A DNA stretch of 12,745 nucleotides, from contig JAKAMS010000033.1 in NCBI GenBank assembly GCA_021812745.1, forward strand, positions 1 to 12,745, read 5' to 3'. Source of the DNA: Bacteroidota bacterium (GTDB taxonomy: Bacteria; Bacteroidota; Ignavibacteria; Ignavibacteriales; Melioribacteraceae). Position 1 is the stretch's first letter. Each line of letters opens with the position of its first letter. The position numbers were made by a program, and so were the translations under genes. A model generated the notes under the pieces. That model did no database searches, was not told where the DNA came from, and was given only the letters and a program-made list of their open reading frames with translations. Below, in pieces: positions 1 to 6,781 of this stretch.

Positions 1-529
1 CTAAAAGATGTCTTAATTCATTCTTTGTGCAATCAAAAATAGTAGAGACTTGATTTTTCGGGATGTTACAATAATGCATCCTATCCAAATGCTCATCATC
101 GAATGTTAACACGCCTTCAAAGATTACGAGCGGGAATAATATACAATATAGAGGTTTATATTTCCACTTGTATTCTCCCTCTGCCATTGCCATCTTTTGA
201 AGAGTGCAAAATCCTTGTTTATCAAGAAAAACGCATTTGCCGTTGTAAACTTCGGTACCAACTGCAACTCCGGAAGGAAAATCGTTATCGGGTTCCGGCG
301 CTTCAAACCATTTATCAACTTCTTTAATTTGAGAATCATCCATGTGAGAAATAATTTTATCTTTTGCAGAGATAATTATTTCGTGTTCGGATTTATCTGT
401 ATAAACGCCGTAATAACAGCATTCACCGCTGCAGATGCAAACATCGCATGCTTTTACAAACGGTTTTGTAAAAATAACCGGATCTATATACATCCCGTTA
501 ATTTGCTTTTCAAATTTTTGCTGCGTCAT
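1..529 (-). CDS. DUF3109/YkgJ-like Cys-cluster protein (3' end beyond window)
   Basis: This frame is open from an ATG at 529-527 to the left edge without a stop, giving 176 visible residues. The protein is soluble, with no signal peptide or membrane segment. Near the N-terminus is a dense cysteine cluster (C28, C31, C33, C37, C38, the last two within GECCYYGVY). More cysteines follow in KCVFLDKQGFCTL and in a PLYCILFPL segment. This spacing is typical of the DUF3109 and YkgJ families, which are thought to bind zinc or iron-sulfur through such cysteines; no enzymatic activity is established for them that I know of. The start overlaps the fabD stop in an ATGA arrangement, so translation is probably coupled to fabD and the gene is the last visible member of the yceD-rpmF-plsX-fabH-fabD operon. 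Only a few C-terminal residues are probably missing, judging by the usual family length. Family assignment is by motif only. Confidence 0.78.
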   Translation of the reverse strand, partial: MTQQKFEKQINGMYIDPVIFTKPFVKACDVCICSGECCYYGVYTDKSEHEIIISAKDKIISHMDDSQIKEVDKWFEAPEPDNDFPSGVAVGTEVYNGKCVFLDKQGFCTLQKMAMAEGEYKWKYKPLYCILFPLVIFEGVLTFDDEHLDRMHYCNIPKNQVSTIFDCTKNELRHLL

Positions 530-1440
530 AGATATTTTTCCACATCAGAATATTTGTCTATACCAAAAACTTTTACATCGGGATTAATTCTTTTAAGAAG
601 ACCTTGTAAAACTTTGCCCGGACCAATTTCATAGAATTCGTCAGCGCCGGCATTAATCATATTAGCAATTGTTTCTTCCCAGCGTACCGGTTGATCAAGT
701 TGCCTATTTAATAAGTCTTTGATTTCATCTTTTTGATGAACCGGTTTTGCGGTTACGTTTGCATAAACAGGAATTTTAGCATCATAAAAAAGAGTTGAGT
801 CTAATTTCAATTTTAAAATTTCTTTAGCGCTTGCCATCAAAGGTGAATGGAAAGCTCCGCTTACAACCAATTCCTTTACAAGCTTTGCACCTTTTGTTTT
901 TGCAATCTCCATCGCTCTGTTAACACCTTCAACTGAACCGGAAATTACAATTTGTCCCGGCGAATTAAAATTTGCGCATTGAACAATTCCGCTTGCAGAA
1001 GCTTCAACACAAATTTCTTCAAGAAGAACGGAATCTAATCCCACAATAGCAGCCATTGTTCCCTTCTGTTCAATTCCGGCTTGAAGCATAGCGCTTCCGC
1101 GCAGACGGACAAGTTGAACCGCATCATAAAATTGAATTGCCTTGGCTGCTACAAGCGCAGAGTATTCACCCAACGAATGACCTGCTGCCATATCCGGTTC
1201 CATTATTCTTATAATACTTCCAAGAATAACGCTATGTATAAAGATTGCAGGCTGTGTTACATCTGTTTGCTTAAGAGCATCTTCCGGACCGTTGAACATT
1301 GTATGGGAAATATTAAGACCAATAGCTTCTTCTGCTGTGCGAATCATTTCTTTCGCTTCAACAGAATTTTCGAAAAGGTCTTTTGCCATTCCAACATACT
1401 GAGAACCTTGTCCCGGAAATATGAATGCCCTCTTTCCCAT
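526..1440 (-). CDS. fabD: Malonyl-CoA:ACP transacylase FabD
   Basis: FabD transfers malonyl groups from CoA to acyl carrier protein, supplying the extender unit for type II fatty-acid synthesis in the cytosol. The 304-residue length is normal for the family. The N-terminal FPGQGSQYVGM contains oxyanion-hole Gln11. The nucleophile elbow GHSLGEYSAL places the catalytic serine at 89, the substrate-carboxylate arginine is R114, and GAFHSPLM gives the catalytic partner His198. These positions match the E. coli enzyme with a shift of about three residues. The ATG shares one base with the fabH stop (TAATG), and its own stop overlaps the next gene's ATG, so the three genes are probably translationally coupled. 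No Shine-Dalgarno motif precedes the start. The gene after fabD is not fabG or acpP as in many bacteria but a Cys-cluster protein. Confidence 0.97.
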   Translation of the reverse strand: MGKRAFIFPGQGSQYVGMAKDLFENSVEAKEMIRTAEEAIGLNISHTMFNGPEDALKQTDVTQPAIFIHSVILGSIIRIMEPDMAAGHSLGEYSALVAAKAIQFYDAVQLVRLRGSAMLQAGIEQKGTMAAIVGLDSVLLEEICVEASASGIVQCANFNSPGQIVISGSVEGVNRAMEIAKTKGAKLVKELVVSGAFHSPLMASAKEILKLKLDSTLFYDAKIPVYANVTAKPVHQKDEIKDLLNRQLDQPVRWEETIANMINAGADEFYEIGPGKVLQGLLKRINPDVKVFGIDKYSDVEKYL

Positions 1441-2450
1441 TAATCAATTGCCCATGTTAAAAATAGTGCACCCCATGTATAACCTGCACCAAAAGCTGAA
1501 AGAATTAAGTTATCACCCTTTTTAACTTTTCCAGCTCTGTAATATTCTGTTAGACAAAGAGGAATAGTAGCTGCTGTAGTGTTTCCGTATCTGTCAATGT
1601 TAATCATAACTTTATCTTTAGATAATCCCATGCGCTGAGCTGTAGCGTCAATTATTCTTAAGTTTGCTTGATGAGGAACAAGATAAGAAACGTCTTCGGA
1701 TTTTAAATCATTCCTTTGCATAATCTCATAAGAGATATCTGCCATTCCTTTAACAGCTACTTTAAAAACTGCTTTCCCATCCTGATAGATGTAATGTAAT
1801 TTTTGGTCAACAGTTTCGTGAGATGACGGAAGAGCACTGCCGCCGGCTTTCATATGCAGAGCATTCTTGCCTGAACCATCTACATATAACAAAGAATCTT
1901 TTATACCATATTTCAAATCATCCGAGGGTTCAAGTAAAACCGCAGAAGCGGCATCGCCAAACAGAATGCATGTATTACGGTCTGTGTAATCAACTATTGA
2001 ACTCATTTTATCTGAGCCGATAACTAAAACTTTTTTATAAGAACCGCTTTCAACTAAACTTGCGCCTGTTTGAAGCGCGAATAAAAATCCGGAACATGCG
2101 GCCGAGAGATCGAATCCCCATGCGTTCTTGGCACCAATTTTTTCTTGCACCAAACAAGCAGTTGCAGGAAAAAACATATCGGGTGTAACCGTTGCAACAA
2201 TAATTGCATCTATCTCTTCCGGTTTTACATTTGTAGTTTTGAAAAGGTCTTCGCACGCTTTAGCCGCCATATCGCTTGTAGCGCCGTTTTCCATCATTCT
2301 TCTTTCGCGAATACCGGTACGGGAAGTTATCCATTCGTCATTTGTTTCAACAATACTTTCGAAATATTTATTGTCCAGAATTTTTTCCGGGACATACATT
2401 CCAACAGCTGTAATTGAAGCATTTCGTATTTTTTTATTTTTTATCTGCAT
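1440..2450 (-). CDS. fabH: Beta-ketoacyl-ACP synthase III FabH
   Basis: FabH condenses an acyl-CoA primer with malonyl-ACP to start each fatty-acid chain. All three catalytic residues are present: Cys119 in DLSAACSGF, His260 in VPHQANLRI and Asn290 in RYGNTTAATIP. The N-terminal ITAVGMYVPE and the TNDEWITSRTGIRER segment are also family hallmarks. At 336 residues it is of normal length, with about ten extra residues before the conserved core. The ATG lies 17 bases inside the end of plsX; the next in-frame Met is at residue 18, within the conserved beta strand, so the upstream start is preferred. No clear ribosome binding site is visible. Primer preference (acetyl versus branched acyl-CoA) cannot be read from the sequence. 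The acyl-CoA metabolism genes on the other side of the divergent promoter make a branched primer conceivable, but that is inference. Confidence 0.97.
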   Translation of the reverse strand: MQIKNKKIRNASITAVGMYVPEKILDNKYFESIVETNDEWITSRTGIRERRMMENGATSDMAAKACEDLFKTTNVKPEEIDAIIVATVTPDMFFPATACLVQEKIGAKNAWGFDLSAACSGFLFALQTGASLVESGSYKKVLVIGSDKMSSIVDYTDRNTCILFGDAASAVLLEPSDDLKYGIKDSLLYVDGSGKNALHMKAGGSALPSSHETVDQKLHYIYQDGKAVFKVAVKGMADISYEIMQRNDLKSEDVSYLVPHQANLRIIDATAQRMGLSKDKVMINIDRYGNTTAATIPLCLTEYYRAGKVKKGDNLILSAFGAGYTWGALFLTWAID

Positions 2451-3462
2451 AATTTTCTAACGCTTTCTCAAATTTTTGAATTAAATTTTTATCATACATT
2501 TCTTTTGCACGGAGAATCATATTCTTAATTGCTAATGGAGAACTTGAACCGTGACCGATTATACTAATTCCATTTATTCCGAGAAGTGGAACTCCTCCGT
2601 AAAGATCGGGATTCAAAGGGCTGAGTGCCTGCTTAAGAGTATTTTTGAACAATCCGATTTTAATTTTTTCAAAGAGACTTTTTTCAGAATGTTGTTTTAA
2701 TAAGTACTTCATAAATCCGGGAACGCTTTCGCCAAATTTTAAGAGTATGTTGCCAACAAAGCCGTCACAGATTACAATATTGCTTTTGCCTTTGAGTATA
2801 TCTCTTCCTTCAACATTTCCAATAAAATTCAAATCGGAATTTCTCATCAACTCTGCTGTTTCTTTTACCTGTTTATTTCCCTTTTCATCTTCTTCACCTA
2901 CATTCAACAAAGCAATGGTAGGATTTTTAATTCCATGCAGTTCACTGACAAATATTCTTGCCAAAACAGCATACTGGAATAAATGCTGCGGTTTAACATC
3001 AACAAAAGCTCCCACATCAAAAAGATATGTAGCATTACTTTCGCTTGGTATAAAACTTCCAATAGTAGGTCTTTCAATATTTTTCAGACGACCGATTAAG
3101 AGAGTAGAAACCGCAGCAACCGCGCCGGTGTTGCCGGCACTTACAAATGCATCCGCTTTTTTCTCTTGTACCAATCTGGCGCCTACAACAAGAGAAGAAT
3201 CTCGTTTCGATTTGATTGCTTCGGTCGGTTTATCATGCATTTCAATAACTTGAGATGCGTGATGAATCATTTTTTCATCAAGATCAATTTTTTCTTCACG
3301 CGCACTCTTTAAGATCTTCTCTTTATCGCCGACAAGAATCAATTCAAAATTTGAATCTTCCCGCAGTGCATCGAAAGCACCGAGAAGTTCATGCTTAGGG
3401 GCATAGTCGCCCCCCATAGCATCAACTGCAATTCTGCATTTTTCTAATTTTTTTTCTGTCAT
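2434..3462 (-). CDS. plsX: Phosphate acyltransferase PlsX
   Basis: PlsX converts acyl-ACP and inorganic phosphate to acyl-phosphate, the donor used by PlsY to acylate glycerol-3-phosphate, and so feeds fatty acids into phospholipid synthesis at the membrane surface. The protein has 342 residues, as expected. It begins with the diagnostic RIAVDAMGGDYAP (residues 10-22). It continues with DKPTEAIKSKRDSS, the AFVSAGNTGA motif around 106-114, the DVGAFVDVKP segment, the LNVGEE..KGN segment and a late CDGFVGNILLK stretch. The gene lies 15 bases after rpmF and runs 17 bases into fabH, the conserved rpmF-plsX-fabH order. There is no Shine-Dalgarno sequence before the ATG at 3462-3460. Nothing is broken or missing. 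Confidence 0.97.
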   Translation of the reverse strand: MTEKKLEKCRIAVDAMGGDYAPKHELLGAFDALREDSNFELILVGDKEKILKSAREEKIDLDEKMIHHASQVIEMHDKPTEAIKSKRDSSLVVGARLVQEKKADAFVSAGNTGAVAAVSTLLIGRLKNIERPTIGSFIPSESNATYLFDVGAFVDVKPQHLFQYAVLARIFVSELHGIKNPTIALLNVGEEDEKGNKQVKETAELMRNSDLNFIGNVEGRDILKGKSNIVICDGFVGNILLKFGESVPGFMKYLLKQHSEKSLFEKIKIGLFKNTLKQALSPLNPDLYGGVPLLGINGISIIGHGSSSPLAIKNMILRAKEMYDKNLIQKFEKALENYADKK

Positions 3463-3477
3463 CTAAGAAAATGAATG

Positions 3478-3657
3478 TTACGACTCTGGAACGAACATAG
3501 ATCTGCCGGCATAATAGCCGCAGTTCGGACAAGCTCTATGGCTCAATTTAATTTCACCACAGTTAGAGCAGCGGCTCAAGGAAGGAACAGTCGCTTTATA
3601 GTGAGTTCTACGCTTATCTCTTCTTGTTTTAGACATCTTGCGTTTCGGATTTGGCAT
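3478..3657 (-). CDS. rpmF: 50S ribosomal protein L32
   Basis: This 59-residue protein was found by reading the minus strand between plsX and the DUF177 gene. It opens with [17 protein letters not shown], the very basic N-terminus typical of L32. A zinc ribbon follows, formed by C30-x2-C33 and C43-x2-C46 (SRCSNCGE and RACPNCGYY), so this is the zinc-binding (C+) form of L32. It ends in FVPES. L32 binds 23S rRNA in the large subunit near the peptidyl-transferase region. The gene sits 15 bases after the DUF177 gene and 15 bases before plsX, the conserved yceD-rpmF-plsX order. The sequence AGGTAG, with its AGGT six bases from the ATG, is one of the few Shine-Dalgarno-like sites in the window. Confidence 0.97.
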   Translation of the reverse strand: MPNPKRKMSKTRRDKRRTHYKATVPSLSRCSNCGEIKLSHRACPNCGYYAGRSMFVPES

Positions 3658-3672
3658 CGTACTACCTGTTTA

Positions 3673-4176
3673 TTAGTTATTAAAATTACCTTTTAATTTT
3701 TTTAACGGTTCCCATATATCATGGGTTGATTCGTCTTTGCAATTGCATGTTTCTTCGTTTAAGTTTTTTCCGCAATGCGGACACAAACCCCTGCAATCAT
3801 CCTTGCATAACCTTTTTAAAGGAATCGAAAGTTCGGCATATTCATATATATCATCTTTCAAATTGATCTTTTCTTGATCCGGCGAAAGATACTTTACGTT
3901 GTATTCGTCAGATTTCACAGTTTCCCTACTGAAAAGATAGCTAATCTGGAAATGACTTGTCAGATTAGTTTCAAATTCAACGGCGCACCGGTCGCAAACC
4001 AGTTTGGAATGAACAGTTAAATCACAATCAAGAACAATCTGATGAAGCGATTTGTCCATTTTGAAACCAACTTCAACATCTCCAAAGAACAATTCTTCCA
4101 AACCGAGATTTTTGACGGGTTCAGAAAGCCGGAAACTATGTATACCGTCAGAAAAATTAGTATATTTTATAATCAT
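3673..4176 (-). CDS. DUF177/YceD family protein
   Basis: A 167-residue soluble protein of the DUF177 (YceD) family, whose bacterial members are linked to 23S rRNA accumulation and large-subunit assembly and are regularly encoded just before rpmF, as here. The N-terminal beta-rich part resembles family members (IHSFRLSEPVKNLG). A CDRC pair lies at 61-64, and the C-terminal cluster CKDDCRGLCPHCGKNLN (C124, C128, C132, C135) is followed by CNC (144-146). This C-terminal cysteine motif is the family signature. The tail IWEPLKKLKG matches the usual C-terminus. The frame stays open upstream to an ATG at 4320, but that would overlap the divergent membrane-protease gene and add 48 residues unlike the family, so I take the ATG at 4176-4174, where homology begins. 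The gene heads the left operon. Confidence 0.9.
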   Translation of the reverse strand: MIIKYTNFSDGIHSFRLSEPVKNLGLEELFFGDVEVGFKMDKSLHQIVLDCDLTVHSKLVCDRCAVEFETNLTSHFQISYLFSRETVKSDEYNVKYLSPDQEKINLKDDIYEYAELSIPLKRLCKDDCRGLCPHCGKNLNEETCNCKDESTHDIWEPLKKLKGNFNN

Positions 4177-4203
4177 TTGAAGAACATGAAAAAATTGGGT
4201 CAA

Positions 4204-4232
4204 AATATATACAGCTAATCTTTTATAATCAA
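4204..4232 (-). promoter_or_regulatory. Candidate sigma70-like promoter for the yceD-rpmF-plsX-fabH-fabD operon
   Basis: On the minus strand TTGATT (4232-4227) and TATATT (4209-4204) are separated by exactly 17 bases, a good match to a housekeeping promoter. Transcription would start near 4197, about 20 bases ahead of the DUF177 ATG. The hit was found by eye in an AT-rich spacer, so chance occurrence is possible, and promoters in the Bacteroidota group can use a different consensus. Confidence 0.45.
4224..4229 (+). promoter_or_regulatory. Possible -10 element for the rightward operon
   Basis: A perfect TATAAT lies 44 bases before the ATG of the PrsW-family gene on the plus strand. No convincing -35 hexamer is present at 16-18 bases upstream (the sequence there is CAAAAT-like), so this is a weak call. 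It lies inside the spacer of the leftward promoter candidate, so if both are real the polymerases would compete for the same site. Confidence 0.25.
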
Positions 4233-4273
4233 GGAAACTGTGAATTTGGTTATTAATCAAAGAGTTTGAACCT

Positions 4274-5224
4274 ATGCCGATTTTAGCTTCACTTTTTGCC
4301 GCCTTTGTTCCAATGTTCATTTATCTTGCCCTAATTTGGTGGATGGACAAATACGACCGGGAACCATTTTCATTTTTATTTATCCATTTTCTATGGGGCG
4401 CCTTAGGCGCAGTAATAATTGGCATTGCGGGAAGTATGATTCTTTCTGCCTTCATAGGATTGACTGGTACAGAACCAATATCATCATCACTAATCCAAAC
4501 AATTTTCTTCGCACCTTTCAGCGAAGAGATTGCAAAAGGAGTCTTTCTTCTTTATTCAGTTAACTCAAAAAAATTTGATAACATTACCGATGGAATTGTT
4601 TACGGCGCGGCTATAGGTCTTGGCTTCGGCATGACGGAAAATTTTATCTACTTTTTAACTTATGGAGATACACTTTCGTCATGGCTCCAACTTGTAGTAA
4701 TCCGTTCACTTTTTTCGGCTGTAATGCATTGCATCTCGACGGCATCTTTTGGCGCTTTTCTGGCTATTGCAAAATTTTCAACTCCGGCAGGTAAAATAAT
4801 TTTCCCATTTGCCGGTTTAACAATTGCCATGTTAATACATTTTTTGTGGAATGCTACAATTAGTTTTGAAACTACTTTTTTTTACGGATTTATTTTTATG
4901 ATTTTTTTAGTTCTCATTTTCTTTTTTGTTTTTAAATTGTCAATTAGAAATGAAAAAAATATTATAGAATGCGAACTTCTTGAAGAAAGCAATGATGGTT
5001 TAATTCCCAAAGAGCATATAAAAGTTCTCAGCAGTCATTTGAGATTTAGAAAAGGATGGATTGATGAGAGAATCAGAAAACTTTATACGCGTTATGCAAT
5101 CCGGCTTGCTTTCAATAAAAATCAGCTTAGAAATGTGAAAGACGCATCAAAGAATTATTACGCAACTGAGATTGAAAAGAACCGGCAAGTTGTCCGTTCA
5201 CTTTTAACAAATAACATACTATAA
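4274..5224 (+). CDS. PrsW-family intramembrane metalloprotease
   Basis: A 316-residue polytopic membrane protein. The N-terminus has the PrsW-type WWMDKYDREP signature right after the first membrane helix (about residues 2-23). Further hydrophobic segments lie at roughly 36-62, 70-82, 105-130, 137-165, 175-195 and 200-222. Putative metal-binding and catalytic residues are visible: E84, E85 and K88 in PFSEEIAKG, E122 and N123 in GMTENFIYF, H152 in AVMHCIS, and H189 with N193 in IHFLWNAT. Family members are membrane proteases; B. subtilis PrsW makes the first cut in an anti-sigma factor. The substrate here is unknown, and no anti-sigma factor is encoded in the window. A strongly charged tail of about 90 residues (224-316) follows the last helix, making the protein longer than a minimal PrsW. 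It is the first gene of the rightward run and ends 5 bases before nadD. Confidence 0.88.
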   Translation: MPILASLFAAFVPMFIYLALIWWMDKYDREPFSFLFIHFLWGALGAVIIGIAGSMILSAFIGLTGTEPISSSLIQTIFFAPFSEEIAKGVFLLYSVNSKKFDNITDGIVYGAAIGLGFGMTENFIYFLTYGDTLSSWLQLVVIRSLFSAVMHCISTASFGAFLAIAKFSTPAGKIIFPFAGLTIAMLIHFLWNATISFETTFFYGFIFMIFLVLIFFFVFKLSIRNEKNIIECELLEESNDGLIPKEHIKVLSSHLRFRKGWIDERIRKLYTRYAIRLAFNKNQLRNVKDASKNYYATEIEKNRQVVRSLLTNNIL

Positions 5225-5229
5225 ATTAG

Positions 5230-5805
5230 ATGAAAACTGTTGGCATTTTTGGCGGATCGTTCGATCCAATTCATATTGGACATTTGACAACATCTTTTGA
5301 TGTTCTGAAAAGAAGAAACCTCGATAAAATTATTTTCGTTCCTTGTCATATTTCTCCTCACAAAACAGATCAAATACCTACTGAAGATGTTCACCGTTTG
5401 AATATGGTAAATCTCGCTATTGAAGACTCTCCTTTATTTGAATCATGCGACTATGAAATCGGCAAAGGAGATGTTTCTTACACTTATGATACATTGGTAG
5501 AGTTAAGAAAAAAGTACAATAATATTGAGCTCATAATTGGTTTTGATAATTTAGTTGTGTTCGATAAATGGCACAGACCGGACGATATATTTAAACTTGC
5601 TAAGGTGGTAGTGTTGAAACGAGAAATGGACAACATTCCGGTTGTACACAACAAATATTTCGGCTCTGCTATTTTACTTGATACTCCGCTGATAAATATT
5701 TCTTCAACGGAAATTCGGAACCGTGTAAAGAATGGTTTGCCAATTGATTATCTTGTTCCGCAAAAAGTAAAAGAATATATTTATCAAAACAGATTATACA
5801 TTTAA
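5230..5805 (+). CDS. nadD: Nicotinate-nucleotide adenylyltransferase NadD
   Basis: NadD joins ATP and nicotinate mononucleotide to give deamido-NAD, the penultimate step of NAD synthesis. The 191-residue protein is of normal length. It opens with MKTVGIFGGSFDPIHIGHL, containing the nucleotidyltransferase signature GGSFDPIHIGH (residues 8-18; H15 and H18 contact ATP phosphates). The second motif, ISSTEIRNRV (157-166), is the family ISSTxIR nucleotide-binding motif. The middle part FVPCHISPHK and IIGFDNLVVFDKW matches the substrate-binding regions. The start is at 5230, 5 bases after the protease stop. There is no Shine-Dalgarno motif, so translation may depend on read-through coupling from the upstream gene. 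Its partners NadE, NadB and NadA are not in the window. Confidence 0.95.
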   Translation: MKTVGIFGGSFDPIHIGHLTTSFDVLKRRNLDKIIFVPCHISPHKTDQIPTEDVHRLNMVNLAIEDSPLFESCDYEIGKGDVSYTYDTLVELRKKYNNIELIIGFDNLVVFDKWHRPDDIFKLAKVVVLKREMDNIPVVHNKYFGSAILLDTPLINISSTEIRNRVKNGLPIDYLVPQKVKEYIYQNRLYI

Positions 5806-5813
5806 TTATACTA

Positions 5814-6773
5814 ATGACACCCGAAAATTTTATAGAAAGAATATTCATCAACGATAAGCGTGCTGTTGCCCGCGCAATAACCATTATAGAATCCGGCAAC
5901 TCTAATTCTACTGAGATTCTAAAAGAACTGCATAAAAAAATTGGACGCGCATACAGAATAGGAATAACCGGACCTCCCGGAGCGGGCAAATCAACTCTTA
6001 CAAATCAGCTTACAAAATATTACCGCAAACAGAATAAAAAAGTCGGTATTATTGCTGTTGATCCGACAAGTCCATTTACCGGCGGAGCTCTGTTAGGAGA
6101 CCGGGTTAGAATGAGTGAAGTTGGAAGTGATTCCGGCGTGTTCATCCGCAGTATGGCAACGCGTGGTAGTCTTGGCGGATTAAGTAAGAAAACGATTGAT
6201 GCTGCCGATATTCTCGATGCTGCCGGATATGATTTCATAATTTTTGAAACTGTGGGTGTTGGTCAATCCGAACTTGATGTTGCAAGAGCGGCAGATACGA
6301 CTATAGTTGCGCTGGTTCCGGAATCTGGAGATTCAATTCAAGCAATGAAAGCCGGATTGATGGAGATTGCCGATTTCTTTGTTCTGAACAAAAGCGATAG
6401 ACCAGGATCCGAAAGCGCAATGGTGGCTTTAAAAACAATTCTTATGCTTCGTGACCATACAGAAAAAAGCTGGCTTCCAAATATTATTAAAGCGGTTGCT
6501 TCAGAAAATAGCGGCACTAAAGAAATTGCAGATGAAATTGAACGGCATCATAATTACTTAGAGCAAAACGGATTACTCAAAGAGAAACGAGAATCGAATT
6601 ACAAAGTGCGCATCAAAGAAATTGTTGAACATCTTTTGAAGAATGAATTGTGGAAAGAAGAACGAGCAAAAAGTTTAGAATCATCTCTTTCTAAAGTTGT
6701 TGAAGGTGAGACTTCTCCATATCAGATCGCAGAAACATTATTTAACAATTTCAAATCAACCATTCAACAATAA
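5814..6773 (+). CDS. meaB: MeaB/ArgK-family GTPase (methylmalonyl-CoA mutase chaperone)
   Basis: A 319-residue SIMIBI-class G protein. It has an N-terminal helical segment (about 1-45), a Walker A loop GPPGAGKST (53-61), IIAVDPTSPFTGGALLGDR (79-97) with the family-typical switch region, FETVGVGQSE (144-153) and the guanine-specificity motif NKSD (192-195). The C-terminal helical arm (about 225-319) is the dimerisation region in known members. MeaB proteins load and protect the adenosylcobalamin cofactor of methylmalonyl-CoA mutase, or related mutases such as isobutyryl-CoA mutase. The mutase itself is not in the window. The old ArgK name (arginine/ornithine transport kinase) refers to the same family and is considered misleading. 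Placement directly before acyl-CoA dehydrogenase and carboxylase genes supports a role in acyl-CoA metabolism. Confidence 0.93.
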   Translation: MTPENFIERIFINDKRAVARAITIIESGNSNSTEILKELHKKIGRAYRIGITGPPGAGKSTLTNQLTKYYRKQNKKVGIIAVDPTSPFTGGALLGDRVRMSEVGSDSGVFIRSMATRGSLGGLSKKTIDAADILDAAGYDFIIFETVGVGQSELDVARAADTTIVALVPESGDSIQAMKAGLMEIADFFVLNKSDRPGSESAMVALKTILMLRDHTEKSWLPNIIKAVASENSGTKEIADEIERHHNYLEQNGLLKEKRESNYKVRIKEIVEHLLKNELWKEERAKSLESSLSKVVEGETSPYQIAETLFNNFKSTIQQ

Positions 6774-6775
6774 GG
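6772..6775 (+). promoter_or_regulatory. Ribosome binding site of the acyl-CoA dehydrogenase gene
   Basis: AAGG overlaps the meaB stop codon and sits 6 bases before the ATG at 6782. It is one of only a few recognisable Shine-Dalgarno sites in the window and supports that start. Confidence 0.5.
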
Positions 6776-6781
6776 TTTGTC

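Noticed and set aside
197..634. 145-codon plus-strand open frame
   Set aside because: It lies antisense to fabD and the Cys-cluster gene, has no recognisable protein features, and is a shadow of the conserved minus-strand coding.
2645..3253. 202-codon plus-strand open frame inside plsX
   Set aside because: It is fully antisense to a perfectly conserved plsX and its translation has no family features.
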